A stretch of 64,000 nt of DNA from Robertmurraya korlensis (GCF_023715225.1 NZ_JAMBNS010000013.1:47241-111240), one strand, 5' to 3'; counted from the first letter of the stretch, positions 8,606 through 15,972 are shown. Translations and numbers: made by a program. Notes: a model not told the origin generated them from the letters alone.

Positions 8606-8622
8606 TGCAAGTAATGTGCCAG
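8606..8622 (-). promoter_or_regulatory. Sigma-54 (SigL) -24/-12 promoter for the yfcC-iadA operon
   Basis: Read on the minus strand the sequence is CTGGCACATTACTTGCA, which matches YTGGCACNNNNNTTGCW. The GG and GC dinucleotides are exactly ten bases apart, as sigma-54 holoenzyme requires. It lies about 80 bases upstream of the transporter start, and a sigma-54 activator gene is divergent next to it. Confidence 0.85.
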
Positions 8623-8687
8623 AAATGAAAGCCCTTTCTTACTGCCGTTTTATTATTTTAATCCTTTATTATTTGGTTGTTTTTGAC

Positions 8688-8718
8688 CTTAATTGGGTTT
8701 ACTATTAAACCAATTAAG
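8688..8718. promoter_or_regulatory. Dyad symmetry, likely enhancer (UAS) for the sigma-54 activator
   Basis: CTTAATTGG and CCAATTAAG form a perfect inverted repeat with a 13-base centre that itself continues the symmetry (GGTTT/AAACC). It lies about 70-110 bases upstream of the -24/-12 element and 18 bases before the activator start codon. That placement suits both activation of the operon and autoregulation of the activator. Confidence 0.6.
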
Positions 8719-8736
8719 TGTATAAGGAGTGTTTTT

Positions 8737-10767
8737 ATGAGAAAACCTTGTATTACTTTAATCGCAGGAGGTGCAACAACAAAAAAAGTGTTGCAAGGCC
8801 AACTTCAACAATTACTTGGTGATTATATTGATGTAAAAAGCTATGCAATGGATGAAGAAATCCCCTCTCTTTTAAGGGAGCCGTTACTTCTCTTTTCATC
8901 AGAAGTAGTGAAACAGGAAGCTTTTGAGAAGTTAGAAATACAATGTGAGCATTTCTTTGTTGGAAAACGTATGATTCACCATGAATATATTGACCAGCTG
9001 TTGAAGATCCCTGAAAATAAAAAAGTTCTTTTAGTCAACGATAATTTTTCAGAAACCACAGAATTTATTGAGTCTTTATATCAGCTTGGTATCAACCATA
9101 TTCAATTTGTCCCTTTTCAAATAGGACAATTGTATTATGAAGATATTGACACAGCAGTCACACCTGGAGAACCTCATCTTTGCCCACCCTTTATTCCAAA
9201 TCTTATTGATGTTCACGTTCGACTTTTTGATATGACTACCATTCTAAAACTTGTAGATTACTGTCACCTACATACTGATATTTCGTCTCGGATATCAGAA
9301 AGATACATCCGTAATATCGTAGAATTACATAAGAAATTATTAAGTGCTGATCAAAAAACAAAACTGTTGAACGATCATTTACAAAAGGTCGTTGATTCCG
9401 TTGATGACGGTGTATTGGCGGTTAATTCACAGCAAGAGCTTACCGTTTTTAACCACCATTTAGAAGCATTATTTCAACTTTCTTCACAAAATATCTTGCA
9501 TAAACCAATAGGAAGCCTTCTTCCCTCTGAGATTGTTGATTTTATCCTACAAGGGACTGAGAGTAGTAAATTTTTCACCATCAAAGGGGTAGAAATGGTG
9601 ATTTTCCGCTCTCAAATGAGTATAGAAAATACCATTGTTGCTACCTTTAAAAGTGTAAATCAAGCATTTGAGATTGAAAAAACAGCTCAACGACAGTTAA
9701 AAAAGAAGGGTTTATATGCAAAATATGATTTACAAGACATTATTGGAAATGATAATCAAATTTTACAGTGTAAAGCCATAGCTAGAAAACTAGCTAAGTC
9801 AGAACACCCCGTTTTTATACAAGGAGAAACTGGAACTGGAAAAGAGCTATTTGCCAATGCGATACATCTCCAATCACCGAGAAAATACGGACCATTTTTG
9901 GCTGTTAATTGTAGTGCATTAACCGAGAGCTTGTTAGAAAGTGAATTATTTGGATATGAAGATGGCGCTTTTACAGGGGCAAAAAAAGGAGGAAAAAAGG
10001 GATTATTTGAGTTAGCGGATAATGGAACCCTCTTTTTAGACGAGATTGGAGATATTAGCCTTACCGTTCAAGCCCATTTATTAAGGGTTCTACAAGAAAA
10101 TGAGATTCGTAGAATAGGCGGAGATACAATTATTCCCATTAATGTTCGAATCATTGCTGCTACTAATAAGAATTTACACGATAAAATACAAGCAGGTACG
10201 TTTCGTTCTGATTTATATTATCGTCTTCATGTTCTAACCTTTTCAATCCCTCCTTTAAGAGAGAGAAAAACGGATATCCCCTTACTTGTTGATTCTTTTA
10301 TCAAAAAACATCGGTTAAATATAAAAATCGAGAATCAGGTAATGAATCTCCTTTTACAGCATGATTGGCCGGGGAATATCCGTGAATTAAAGAGTGTGGT
10401 TGATTATATGCTTACGGTATGTGAAAATCATCTCATAACAGCAGATGACATTCCCATCAATGGTCTAACCCCTTCTATAACACCAGATCGTTCAAGCTTG
10501 AATCTAGTTGAAAGTAATCTAGAACAGGACGAGTATTTGTTTATTTTAAATGCAATCAAAGTATGCAATGATTCTGGAAAAGCAGCTAGTAGAGAATGGA
10601 TTTCTACATTTAGTAAAGAATCTAAATATTACCTATCTCCTCAACAAGTTAGAAAACGACTTGATTTCTTAGAATCTCAAGACTTAATCATTAAAGGGAG
10701 AGGGAGAGCTGGTACAAAAATAACCTCAAAAGGTGTAAATCTCCTCTCTTCTTACATTAGTCAATAG
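8737..10767 (+). CDS. Sigma-54-dependent transcriptional activator (PrpR_N/PAS, AAA+, C-terminal DNA-binding)
   Basis: The 676-residue regulator has an N-terminal sensor region (about 1-190) of PrpR_N-like appearance. A PAS-like segment follows (about 215-320, DSVDDGVLAVNSQQELTVFN), then the central AAA+ domain (about 345-570). That domain has Walker A GETGTGKE, the sigma-54 contact loop GAFTGA and Walker B LFLDEIGD. The C-terminal part looks like a winged helix (QQVRKRLDFLESQDLIIKGRGRAGTKIT) rather than a plain Fis-type helix-turn-helix. Start ATG 8737 was chosen because AAGGAG lies six bases upstream; the frame is open for twenty further codons. It is divergent from the yfcC-iadA operon, which it presumably activates in response to a small molecule sensed by the N-terminal region. 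Confidence 0.9.
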   Translation: MRKPCITLIAGGATTKKVLQGQLQQLLGDYIDVKSYAMDEEIPSLLREPLLLFSSEVVKQEAFEKLEIQCEHFFVGKRMIHHEYIDQLLKIPENKKVLLVNDNFSETTEFIESLYQLGINHIQFVPFQIGQLYYEDIDTAVTPGEPHLCPPFIPNLIDVHVRLFDMTTILKLVDYCHLHTDISSRISERYIRNIVELHKKLLSADQKTKLLNDHLQKVVDSVDDGVLAVNSQQELTVFNHHLEALFQLSSQNILHKPIGSLLPSEIVDFILQGTESSKFFTIKGVEMVIFRSQMSIENTIVATFKSVNQAFEIEKTAQRQLKKKGLYAKYDLQDIIGNDNQILQCKAIARKLAKSEHPVFIQGETGTGKELFANAIHLQSPRKYGPFLAVNCSALTESLLESELFGYEDGAFTGAKKGGKKGLFELADNGTLFLDEIGDISLTVQAHLLRVLQENEIRRIGGDTIIPINVRIIAATNKNLHDKIQAGTFRSDLYYRLHVLTFSIPPLRERKTDIPLLVDSFIKKHRLNIKIENQVMNLLLQHDWPGNIRELKSVVDYMLTVCENHLITADDIPINGLTPSITPDRSSLNLVESNLEQDEYLFILNAIKVCNDSGKAASREWISTFSKESKYYLSPQQVRKRLDFLESQDLIIKGRGRAGTKITSKGVNLLSSYISQ

Positions 10768-10836
10768 TAATAACAATTCTTCTGTAGGTATGGTAAAATT
10801 CTTGGTAACTAAACAATACAAAGTAGGTGTTTTAGC

Positions 10837-11463
10837 TTGTCCTCCGAAAAAGAAGTAAAGCTTTATTTTGTACGTCATGGTGAGACTCAATATAATATAG
10901 AAAAACGTATGCAAGGGTTCTGTGATTCCCCGCTTACTGAGCGTGGAATTGCTCAGGCTAAGTCTGTAGGAATGGGCCTTGAGGATATTGAATTTACTGC
11001 GGTATACACGAGTGAAAGCCAACGAGTCATTGATACAGCTAAGTATGCAGTTGGTCATCGGAATCTCCCAACGATGACAGACGCACGCCTGAAAGAAATG
11101 AATTTTGGTGTATTAGAGTCACTTGTAGAATCAGAAATCACCGAGCGATATGGAAATATACTTGAGCAATTATTTACCCTTAACGACCTAAATATGGCTG
11201 CACCAGAAGGAGAAAGCTACTCTCAGCTTTATACACGTACAACCTCGATCGTTAAAGAAATCATCGATAAGCACAAAAATGAAGGCGGAAATATACTCGT
11301 TTTCTCACACGGCGTAACGATCGGTAACTACTTAATGCAATTAACAAAAATGAGCGACTATCCGCACCATGATAATTGCAGTGTTTCCGTCATTAAGTAT
11401 GCTAACGGTGAATTTAGTGTAGAAGCGATTGCTGACAAGTCCTTTAGGGACCGATATCAATAA
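10837..11463 (+). CDS. Histidine phosphatase family protein (phosphoglycerate mutase-like)
   Basis: The 208-residue protein carries the catalytic LYFVRHGETQYN motif near residue 6, with the phospho-accepting histidine, and the second catalytic histidine in LVFSHGVTIGNY near residue 150. Such small cytosolic enzymes act on sugar phosphates, nucleotides or alpha-ribazole phosphate; nothing here tells the substrate. Translation starts at a TTG (10837) preceded by TAGGTG seven bases upstream. It is a single gene between the sigma-54 activator and a shared terminator. Confidence 0.85.
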   Translation: MSSEKEVKLYFVRHGETQYNIEKRMQGFCDSPLTERGIAQAKSVGMGLEDIEFTAVYTSESQRVIDTAKYAVGHRNLPTMTDARLKEMNFGVLESLVESEITERYGNILEQLFTLNDLNMAAPEGESYSQLYTRTTSIVKEIIDKHKNEGGNILVFSHGVTIGNYLMQLTKMSDYPHHDNCSVSVIKYANGEFSVEAIADKSFRDRYQ

Positions 11464-11466
11464 TAT

Positions 11467-11500
11467 AAAAACACCTCTATACGAATGTATAGAGGTGTTA
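11467..11500. terminator. Bidirectional terminator between the histidine phosphatase and the XRE gene
   Basis: A 13-base perfect stem, AACACCTCTATAC with GTATAGAGGTGTT, closes a four-base loop. The T-run is better on the minus strand, so it best serves the XRE regulator gene, and probably also stops the convergent phosphatase transcript. Confidence 0.8.
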
Positions 11501-11504
11501 GCTT

Positions 11505-11846
11505 TCAATTAAAAAGCTTTGCGAAAATACCTTTTAAAGAATTTCCTTTTTTAAAATATATCTCATCTCTTACTTTTTCATTAATAGCTTGCCATAACAT
11601 GATTTCAACATCGGATAATTGCTGCTTTTGTTCTTCTTCTTTAATAAATTCAACAAAGTAATCCAATGGGACACTATAAAACCTTGAAATATCTGCCATG
11701 ATCTCAAATGATACAGATTTTCTATGACCCTTTTCAAGCATGCTTAAATATTGAATCGTAATTCCTGTTCCGCTAGCGACATCTTCAAGTCGCAATTTCT
11801 TTTCTAATCTTAATCGCCTTAATTCTTGACCTAACGGGGTTGTCAT
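11505..11846 (-). CDS. XRE-family helix-turn-helix regulator
   Basis: The 113-residue protein has an N-terminal Cro/CI-type helix-turn-helix (residues 6-62: LGQELRRLRLEKKLRLEDVASGTGITIQYLSMLEKGHRK), followed by about 45 residues of charged helix. It starts 14 bases downstream of a membrane HExxH protein gene on the same strand, so the two form an operon. In mobile elements XRE repressors are often cleaved by a neighbouring HExxH protease (ImmR/ImmA type), and the pair here may work on the same principle. The target genes are unknown; the operon's own promoter and the divergent secreted-protein gene are the obvious candidates. Confidence 0.85.
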   Translation of the reverse strand: MTTPLGQELRRLRLEKKLRLEDVASGTGITIQYLSMLEKGHRKSVSFEIMADISRFYSVPLDYFVEFIKEEEQKQQLSDVEIMLWQAINEKVRDEIYFKKGNSLKGIFAKLFN

Positions 11847-11860
11847 CCTTTTCTCCCTTT

Positions 11861-12796
11861 CTATTCTATTTCAGGGCTATTCTTTATTGTCATTATATAA
11901 TACCAGCTGATGATAGCCTCTAATACAGTAGTGATTACTTCTTCTATACCTCTGGGGATTCTCATCCTTTTATTTACTCGATAATGTATCATTTCATGGA
12001 CAATGGTCTGTAATTGCTCTGGGTAGTCTAGCTTACAATCTATGGCTATAATATTTTTCTCAGGATAGTAGATTCCTTTAAGATGTCTCAAATCCGTAAT
12101 AATAATTTGAAGATTATACTTTTTTGTAATTTGACTAGTCAATTTACTTATATACGATTCATTAACATCTTTAAATTTTCTATGCACATAACCAACAAAA
12201 GAATAATAAGAGAGAAATAAAATTAGTACTAAATTCACTTCCACTTGATCAAAGAATGAAAGAATTGGAAAAATAATTAACACTTCGAAAATAATAGGTG
12301 CAAAGTTTTCAATAAATAATTTACTAGATATGAAACCTGTTTCCAAGAATAGATAAATATACTTTAATAAAAGGCTCATACCTAACATCAATAATAATGT
12401 TACATACTTTGCAGCGTATGATTTGTCTGAAATCTCATTATAAAATTCATTACATAGGATAATGATCATAATATGAATAGATAAAAGTGAAACCACAGAC
12501 TGTAAACTACCTTTTCTTTGGACTACTATCGCTAAGATACCATCCACCAAAAGATAGAAAAATCCATACACAATTGAATATTCATCAAATATGATTAACG
12601 ATAGTATGACATTAAAAAAAGAATATCCAAACCCAGCGAATGTTTTTTGATTCACCCTATCAAAGATAACCATAATACAAAGAAAGGCAAAAATTGACCA
12701 ATCAAATCCATTTGGAATTTTAATAAACTTAATAGTCGTAAAAATTGCTGGGAGTAAAAAGACGATAAAAACAAAATTCCCCCTAATTTTTTGCAT
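11861..12796 (-). CDS. Polytopic membrane protein with C-terminal HExxH metalloprotease-like motif
   Basis: About the first 210 residues contain six or seven hydrophobic segments, followed by a soluble domain of about 100 residues. That domain contains TIVHEMIHYRV (HExxH near residue 267), and a possible third zinc ligand glutamate lies about 22 residues later (ITTVLEAII). The combination suggests a membrane-anchored zinc peptidase facing the cytoplasm or the cell surface. I do not recognise the family. Start 12796 was chosen because AGGGG lies nine bases before this ATG and is too close to the upstream in-frame ATG. It is the first gene of an operon with an XRE regulator, which suggests a signal-to-repressor pathway. 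Low GC and phenylalanine/isoleucine-rich composition fit a membrane protein. Confidence 0.6.
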   Translation of the reverse strand: MQKIRGNFVFIVFLLPAIFTTIKFIKIPNGFDWSIFAFLCIMVIFDRVNQKTFAGFGYSFFNVILSLIIFDEYSIVYGFFYLLVDGILAIVVQRKGSLQSVVSLLSIHIMIIILCNEFYNEISDKSYAAKYVTLLLMLGMSLLLKYIYLFLETGFISSKLFIENFAPIIFEVLIIFPILSFFDQVEVNLVLILFLSYYSFVGYVHRKFKDVNESYISKLTSQITKKYNLQIIITDLRHLKGIYYPEKNIIAIDCKLDYPEQLQTIVHEMIHYRVNKRMRIPRGIEEVITTVLEAIISWYYIMTIKNSPEIE

Positions 12797-12882
12797 GTTC
12801 ATTAGCCCCTAGCAAGTTATTTCTAATTACCTATTCCTTTAATTAGACTATAAATAGAAAGTCCGTATTTTACAACCTGAAT

Positions 12883-12978
12883 TTCGACAGCTCATCTTCA
12901 CAATAGTTAAACCAAAATCAGCTCTTCTCTGCTCTATTATGAAAAATACCTGTCGAAAATCACAGGAAATATGTCGAA
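12883..12978. promoter_or_regulatory. Three perfect Spo0A boxes between divergent genes
   Basis: The 0A-box heptamer TGTCGAA occurs at 12951-12957 and 12972-12978, and in reverse (TTCGACA) at 12883-12889. The two direct copies are 21 bases apart, two helical turns. They stand upstream of a TATAAT at 13011-13016 that could serve as the -10 of the rightward leader RNA; no good sigma-A -35 is present, as at Spo0A-activated promoters. The third box lies nearer the leftward operon. Single heptamers occur by chance in a region of this size, but three within 96 bases of one divergent intergenic region is unlikely. Confidence 0.55.
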
Positions 12979-13100
12979 TAAAATTAGTACCTTTTAACTA
13001 TAGTTTAATTTATAATAGTTCTATAGTAATGATGTTTTGGAATTAGTGGCCACTAAAGGGAAAAACATCAAAACAATATAGGACAATTACTTGTCTTATA

Positions 13101-13255
13101 TAGGGGAAAAGCAAAGAAGTATAGTCTATATCTGGACACTTAGGACTATATGGAGCTAGTAGTGTAACCGAACCTCTACATAGGGGTGCTATGAAGCATA
13201 ATCTTTATATGGACACTTGGGTTATGTGGAGCAACTAGTGTAACCGACCCTCTTA
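13101..13255 (+). ncRNA. Tandemly duplicated structured leader RNA of unknown class
   Basis: Two units (13101-13178 and 13181-13255) share the same architecture. An outer stem pairs TAGGGG with CCTCTA (AGGGG with CCTCT in unit 2). An inner seven-base-pair stem is TATAGTC/GACTATA in unit 1 but CATAATC/GGTTATG in unit 2, so three pairs have changed while pairing is kept. The inner loop holds the invariant GGACACTT. A conserved 3' strand reads TGGAGC...AGTGTAACCGA. GGACACT can pair with AGTGT-aa-CC as a pseudoknot. Covariation plus an invariant core is typical of a ligand-binding riboswitch in tandem. I could not match it to a riboswitch class that I know, including c-di-GMP-I/II, glycine, ykkC, purine and ZTP. 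Confidence 0.6.
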
Positions 13256-13281
13256 TTTAAAAAAATACTTTATTTAAGAGG
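13249..13281 (+). promoter_or_regulatory. Hairpin that sequesters the ribosome-binding site of the secreted-protein gene
   Basis: CCTCTTATTTAAA pairs with TTTATTTAAGAGG (13 positions, two mismatches). The 3' arm contains the AAGAGG part of the Shine-Dalgarno sequence that precedes ATG 13293. The 5' arm (CCTCT) is also the closing strand of the second leader unit, so forming the leader fold would free the ribosome-binding site. Confidence 0.5.
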
Positions 13282-13292
13282 AGAAATGAGAA

Positions 13293-13811
13293 ATGAAAAA
13301 ACTAGGATCATCTTTATTAGCATTATCTTTACTTGCGGGTGGAGCACCTTTAGTAGGTGCTGAGGAAGTTGCAACTACAGAGGATATGACTCAAGTAATA
13401 GACAGTAAGTTTGTAAAAGATGTTCATGAACTAACCCTTGAAGCTTCAAAGCTTGAGTTAAAAGTAGGAGAGACAGTTACACTTTTTGCTTCTGCCCTAA
13501 AAACTGGTTCTAGTGTCAATCACTCTTGGACAGTAAATGGTATTCCAGTATCAGCAAAGTCATTTGCACTTAATACAGAGACTGGATATTATGAATCAAC
13601 TCTCGAGTATACAGCTCAAACCGCTGGGGAATATGTATTTGAATTTAATATTGATATGCAAGCTGGAAAAAGCCATATAGCTTGGGAAGGTAGTGAATCA
13701 CAAGTTGTTGAATTTATTGAACCTACTCCATCTCAAACTAATGAAAACTCAAATGGTAAAAAACTTGGACATATCGAAAATGGTGGAAAAGCTGAACCAA
13801 AAAATAAATAA
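13293..13811 (+). CDS. Small secreted protein with an Ig-like beta-sandwich domain
   Basis: The 172-residue product has a clear Sec signal peptide (MKKLGSSLLALSLLAGGAPL, then VGA before the predicted cleavage near residue 23). The mature part resembles a bacterial Ig-like or cadherin-like beta sandwich (about 45-142): KLELKVGETVTLFASALKTGSSVNHSWTVNG, then YTAQTAGEYVFEFNI. A short polar tail rich in Asn, Lys and Gly follows. There is no LPXTG motif or lipobox, so it should be released or loosely attached to the envelope. The start is set by GAGGAG nine bases upstream. Its long leader holds the tandem structured RNA, and Spo0A boxes lie upstream. This suggests regulated production at the onset of sporulation or in biofilm conditions; the function is unknown. 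Confidence 0.7.
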   Translation: MKKLGSSLLALSLLAGGAPLVGAEEVATTEDMTQVIDSKFVKDVHELTLEASKLELKVGETVTLFASALKTGSSVNHSWTVNGIPVSAKSFALNTETGYYESTLEYTAQTAGEYVFEFNIDMQAGKSHIAWEGSESQVVEFIEPTPSQTNENSNGKKLGHIENGGKAEPKNK

Positions 13812-13820
13812 TAGCTATGT

Positions 13821-13857
13821 AAAAAGCCCTAAAGACATGTTCTTTGGTGCTTTTTTT
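13821..13857 (+). terminator. Terminator of the secreted-protein gene
   Basis: AAAAAGC-c-C-TAAAGA pairs with TCTTTGG-t-GCTTTTT, and the descending arm runs into a T-tract. Confidence 0.85.
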
Positions 13858-13915
13858 ACTTGATCTCCTTTCACACCATATCTTCCAACTAAATTAAATT
13901 AAATCTTTATACCTA

Positions 13916-14455
13916 CTACTCCACCAATTCCCCACTCTCCCACATTTCATTATACGTATCATTCATAGCTAAAGCTAACTCCGTATCACTTACGGTTAAG
14001 AGTACTTCCTGATTATCTTCTGCAGAGTCTTTTGTGTAGTTAAAGGAGCCTGTTACGACGGTTTGGTTGTCTGAGATAGTTAGTTTTATGTGCATTTTTT
14101 CATCTGTATTTATTTTTACCGGTATATTCAGTGCCTCTAGCTCATCGAATATTTTTTTACTGTCTTTGTTTTCTGTATTTTCCCCATCCGCTATGATTTT
14201 AATGGAAACGCCTCTTTCTGCTGCAGCTGAAATTGCTTCAACAATATTTTTATTATCTAGGTTATAAATCGCAATATTAAGTTCTTCTTTGGTGTTATTA
14301 ATTACCTCTATTAGTTCTTCCTCTAGGTTACCTTGATATCCGCTAATAGCATAAGACAACTCTGTTTCACTTGAATCTATCATGATCTTACCGACTAATA
14401 GTAGGTTCACTACGAGTGATATGATCAAAAGAATCCTTCCTTGTTTTCTATTCAA
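13916..14455 (-). CDS. Exported single-HKD phospholipase D / nuclease-like protein
   Basis: The 179-residue protein starts with an uncleaved or cleaved signal segment (hydrophobic residues 7-24). It then has one phospholipase D-type catalytic motif, HIKLTISDNQTVVTGSFNYT (HxKxxxxD) near residue 122. One-motif members of this superfamily (Nuc-type endonucleases) form dimers to complete the active site and cut DNA without a metal. The export signal suggests an extracellular or membrane-anchored nuclease. AGGAGG lies six bases before the start. The gene stands alone between two terminators. Confidence 0.75.
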   Translation of the reverse strand: MNRKQGRILLIISLVVNLLLVGKIMIDSSETELSYAISGYQGNLEEELIEVINNTKEELNIAIYNLDNKNIVEAISAAAERGVSIKIIADGENTENKDSKKIFDELEALNIPVKINTDEKMHIKLTISDNQTVVTGSFNYTKDSAEDNQEVLLTVSDTELALAMNDTYNEMWESGELVE

Positions 14456-14547
14456 AGTTAAACCTCCTTGTTTTTCTCACTAAAGCTATATCCTTTTTAC
14501 ACTATTTATCTTAAATAAACCTTAAATGCGTCCTTTTTTAGAAACAC

Positions 14548-14584
14548 AAAAAAGGGTGATACAGAAATTTGTATCACCCTTTTT
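14548..14584 (-). terminator. Terminator of the serA-like gene
   Basis: AAAAGGGTGATAC pairs with GTATCACCCTTTT and runs into a T-tract on the minus strand, ten bases after the stop codon. Confidence 0.9.
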
Positions 14585-14593
14585 AAACTCTTA

Positions 14594-15793
14594 TTAAAGT
14601 ATACGTACCGTTACAATACCTTCAATCAAACTGATTTTCTCTTCTAACTGAGGAATAATATCACTCGTTACATTGTTATCAATATCGATCATTGTATAAG
14701 CATATTCTCCTCTACTTCTGTTCACCATATCAGCAATGTTTAAATCATAGCTTGATAGAGCTGAGGTAATTTTACCAACCATTCCAGGGACATTTTGGTG
14801 GAAAGCTGCCACACGCTGTTTCCCTGAGTATGGTAGAGAAGCATTTGGGAAATTCACTGAGTTTTTAATATTTCCTGTCTCAAGGAAATCCTTTATTTGG
14901 CGCCCCGCCATAATCGCACAATTTTCTTCAGATTCTGCAGTTGATGCGCCAAGGTGCGGAACACAAATGGTGTTTTCCATTTTCAATACATTTTCATTCG
15001 GGAAATCTGTAATATATTGACCCACGGTTCCTTCTTCAAGCGCAACCGCCAAATCTATTTCGTTCACAAGTTCCCCACGTGAGAAGTTCAAAATATGAAC
15101 ACCTGGTTTCATAATGCTAAACGTAGCTTGATTGAACATTCCCTTTGTATCATCCGTTAATGGTGTATGCACCGTAATATAATCAGCATTTGCAAACAAT
15201 TCTTCAATGGTTAAAGCACGTTGGACCGTACGTGATAAATTCCATGCTGTATCAACAGAGATAAATGGATCAAAACCAATTACATCCATGTCTAAAGCAA
15301 TAGCATCGTTCGCTACAAGTGCTCCAATTGCACCTAATCCAATAACACCTAGCGTTTTACCCTTAATTTCTTTTCCTACAAATTGCTTCTTTCCTGCTTC
15401 AACAAGCTTTGGAACTTGTTCGCCTTCACCTTCTAGGGTCTTGGTCCATGACACACCAGCAAATAGGTTTCTTGATGAAGCCATTAATGTAGTTAAAACC
15501 ATTTCTTTTACAGCATTCGCATTTGCTCCAGGGGTATTAAAAACGACAATTCCTTGCTCTGTGCATTTGTCGACAGGAATATTGTTAACACCTGCTCCAG
15601 CTCTGGCGATTGCTTTTAAATTACTGCCGAATTCCATTGAATGCATATTAAAGCTACGAGCAATGATTGCATCTGGGTTTTCACAGTCATTGTCGACTGC
15701 AAAATTGTCCTTACGAAAGACTTTTAACCCGCTTTCTGCAATATTATTTAATGTTTTAATTTGGTTTACTTTTTTCAATGTAATTGGGCTCAT
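14594..15793 (-). CDS. serA: D-3-phosphoglycerate dehydrogenase (SerA-like, with ACT domain)
   Basis: The 399-residue enzyme has the 2-hydroxyacid dehydrogenase fold. The substrate-domain motif RAGAGVNNIPVDKCTEQGIVVFNTPGANANAVKE is near residue 85, the NAD-binding GVIGLGAIG near residue 150, the ADYITVHTPLTDDTKG helix near residue 205, and a catalytic histidine in VPHLGAST near residue 285. A short ACT-like domain is at the C terminus (about 330-399). SerA oxidises 3-phosphoglycerate in the first step of serine synthesis. It is somewhat shorter than the 525-residue B. subtilis SerA and resembles the short form. The RBS is GGAG eight bases before the ATG. A ZTP-type riboswitch lies in its leader, linking serine supply to folate one-carbon status. 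Confidence 0.8.
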   Translation of the reverse strand: MSPITLKKVNQIKTLNNIAESGLKVFRKDNFAVDNDCENPDAIIARSFNMHSMEFGSNLKAIARAGAGVNNIPVDKCTEQGIVVFNTPGANANAVKEMVLTTLMASSRNLFAGVSWTKTLEGEGEQVPKLVEAGKKQFVGKEIKGKTLGVIGLGAIGALVANDAIALDMDVIGFDPFISVDTAWNLSRTVQRALTIEELFANADYITVHTPLTDDTKGMFNQATFSIMKPGVHILNFSRGELVNEIDLAVALEEGTVGQYITDFPNENVLKMENTICVPHLGASTAESEENCAIMAGRQIKDFLETGNIKNSVNFPNASLPYSGKQRVAAFHQNVPGMVGKITSALSSYDLNIADMVNRSRGEYAYTMIDIDNNVTSDIIPQLEEKISLIEGIVTVRIL

Positions 15794-15825
15794 ATTGTTT
15801 CTCCTTTTTTATTATAAATTTGAAC

Positions 15826-15921
15826 AAAAAGAGGTAAGGGTTTATAACCCTTACCTCTGCCCAGGCGAACGGCTACGACACCATGTGCTCCCTCGCGGTT
15901 ATCCGCGTTTCGCCAGTCACA
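15826..15921 (-). promoter_or_regulatory. ZTP (pfl) riboswitch with intrinsic terminator in the serA leader
   Basis: Read on the minus strand, the aptamer (15921-15857) contains the hallmark blocks of the pfl/ZTP class in order. They are GACTGGCGAAA, a short stem CGCGG-ataa-CCGCG, then GGGAGCAC, a variable linker, and the terminal CCGTTCGCCTGGGCA. It is followed at once by a strong terminator, AGAGGTAAGGGT pairing with ACCCTTACCTCT and a T-run (15858-15826). The known class turns expression on when ZTP/AICAR rises during shortage of 10-formyl-tetrahydrofolate. Confidence 0.85.
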
Positions 15922-15943
15922 CAAAGTCTTTTTCATTTCTTAC

Positions 15944-15972
15944 ATTCTACCAACTTCTTTATTAGCCTTCAA
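15944..15972 (-). promoter_or_regulatory. Sigma-A promoter of the serA transcript
   Basis: On the minus strand TTGAAG (15972-15967), a 17-base spacer and TAGAAT (15949-15944) form a near-consensus promoter. It lies about 20 bases upstream of the riboswitch aptamer. Confidence 0.75.

Noticed and set aside
13101..13255. Assignment of the tandem leader as a c-di-GMP-I (GEMM) riboswitch
   Set aside because: A GCAAAG segment and a TAACCGA-like end are suggestive, but the GGACGCAAAGC core and the tetraloop receptor arrangement are missing and the pseudoknot pairing does not fit.
15207..15965. A 252-codon open frame antisense to serA and its riboswitch
   Set aside because: The opposite strand has a complete enzyme, a promoter and a riboswitch; the antisense frame is serine/proline-rich and shadow-like.
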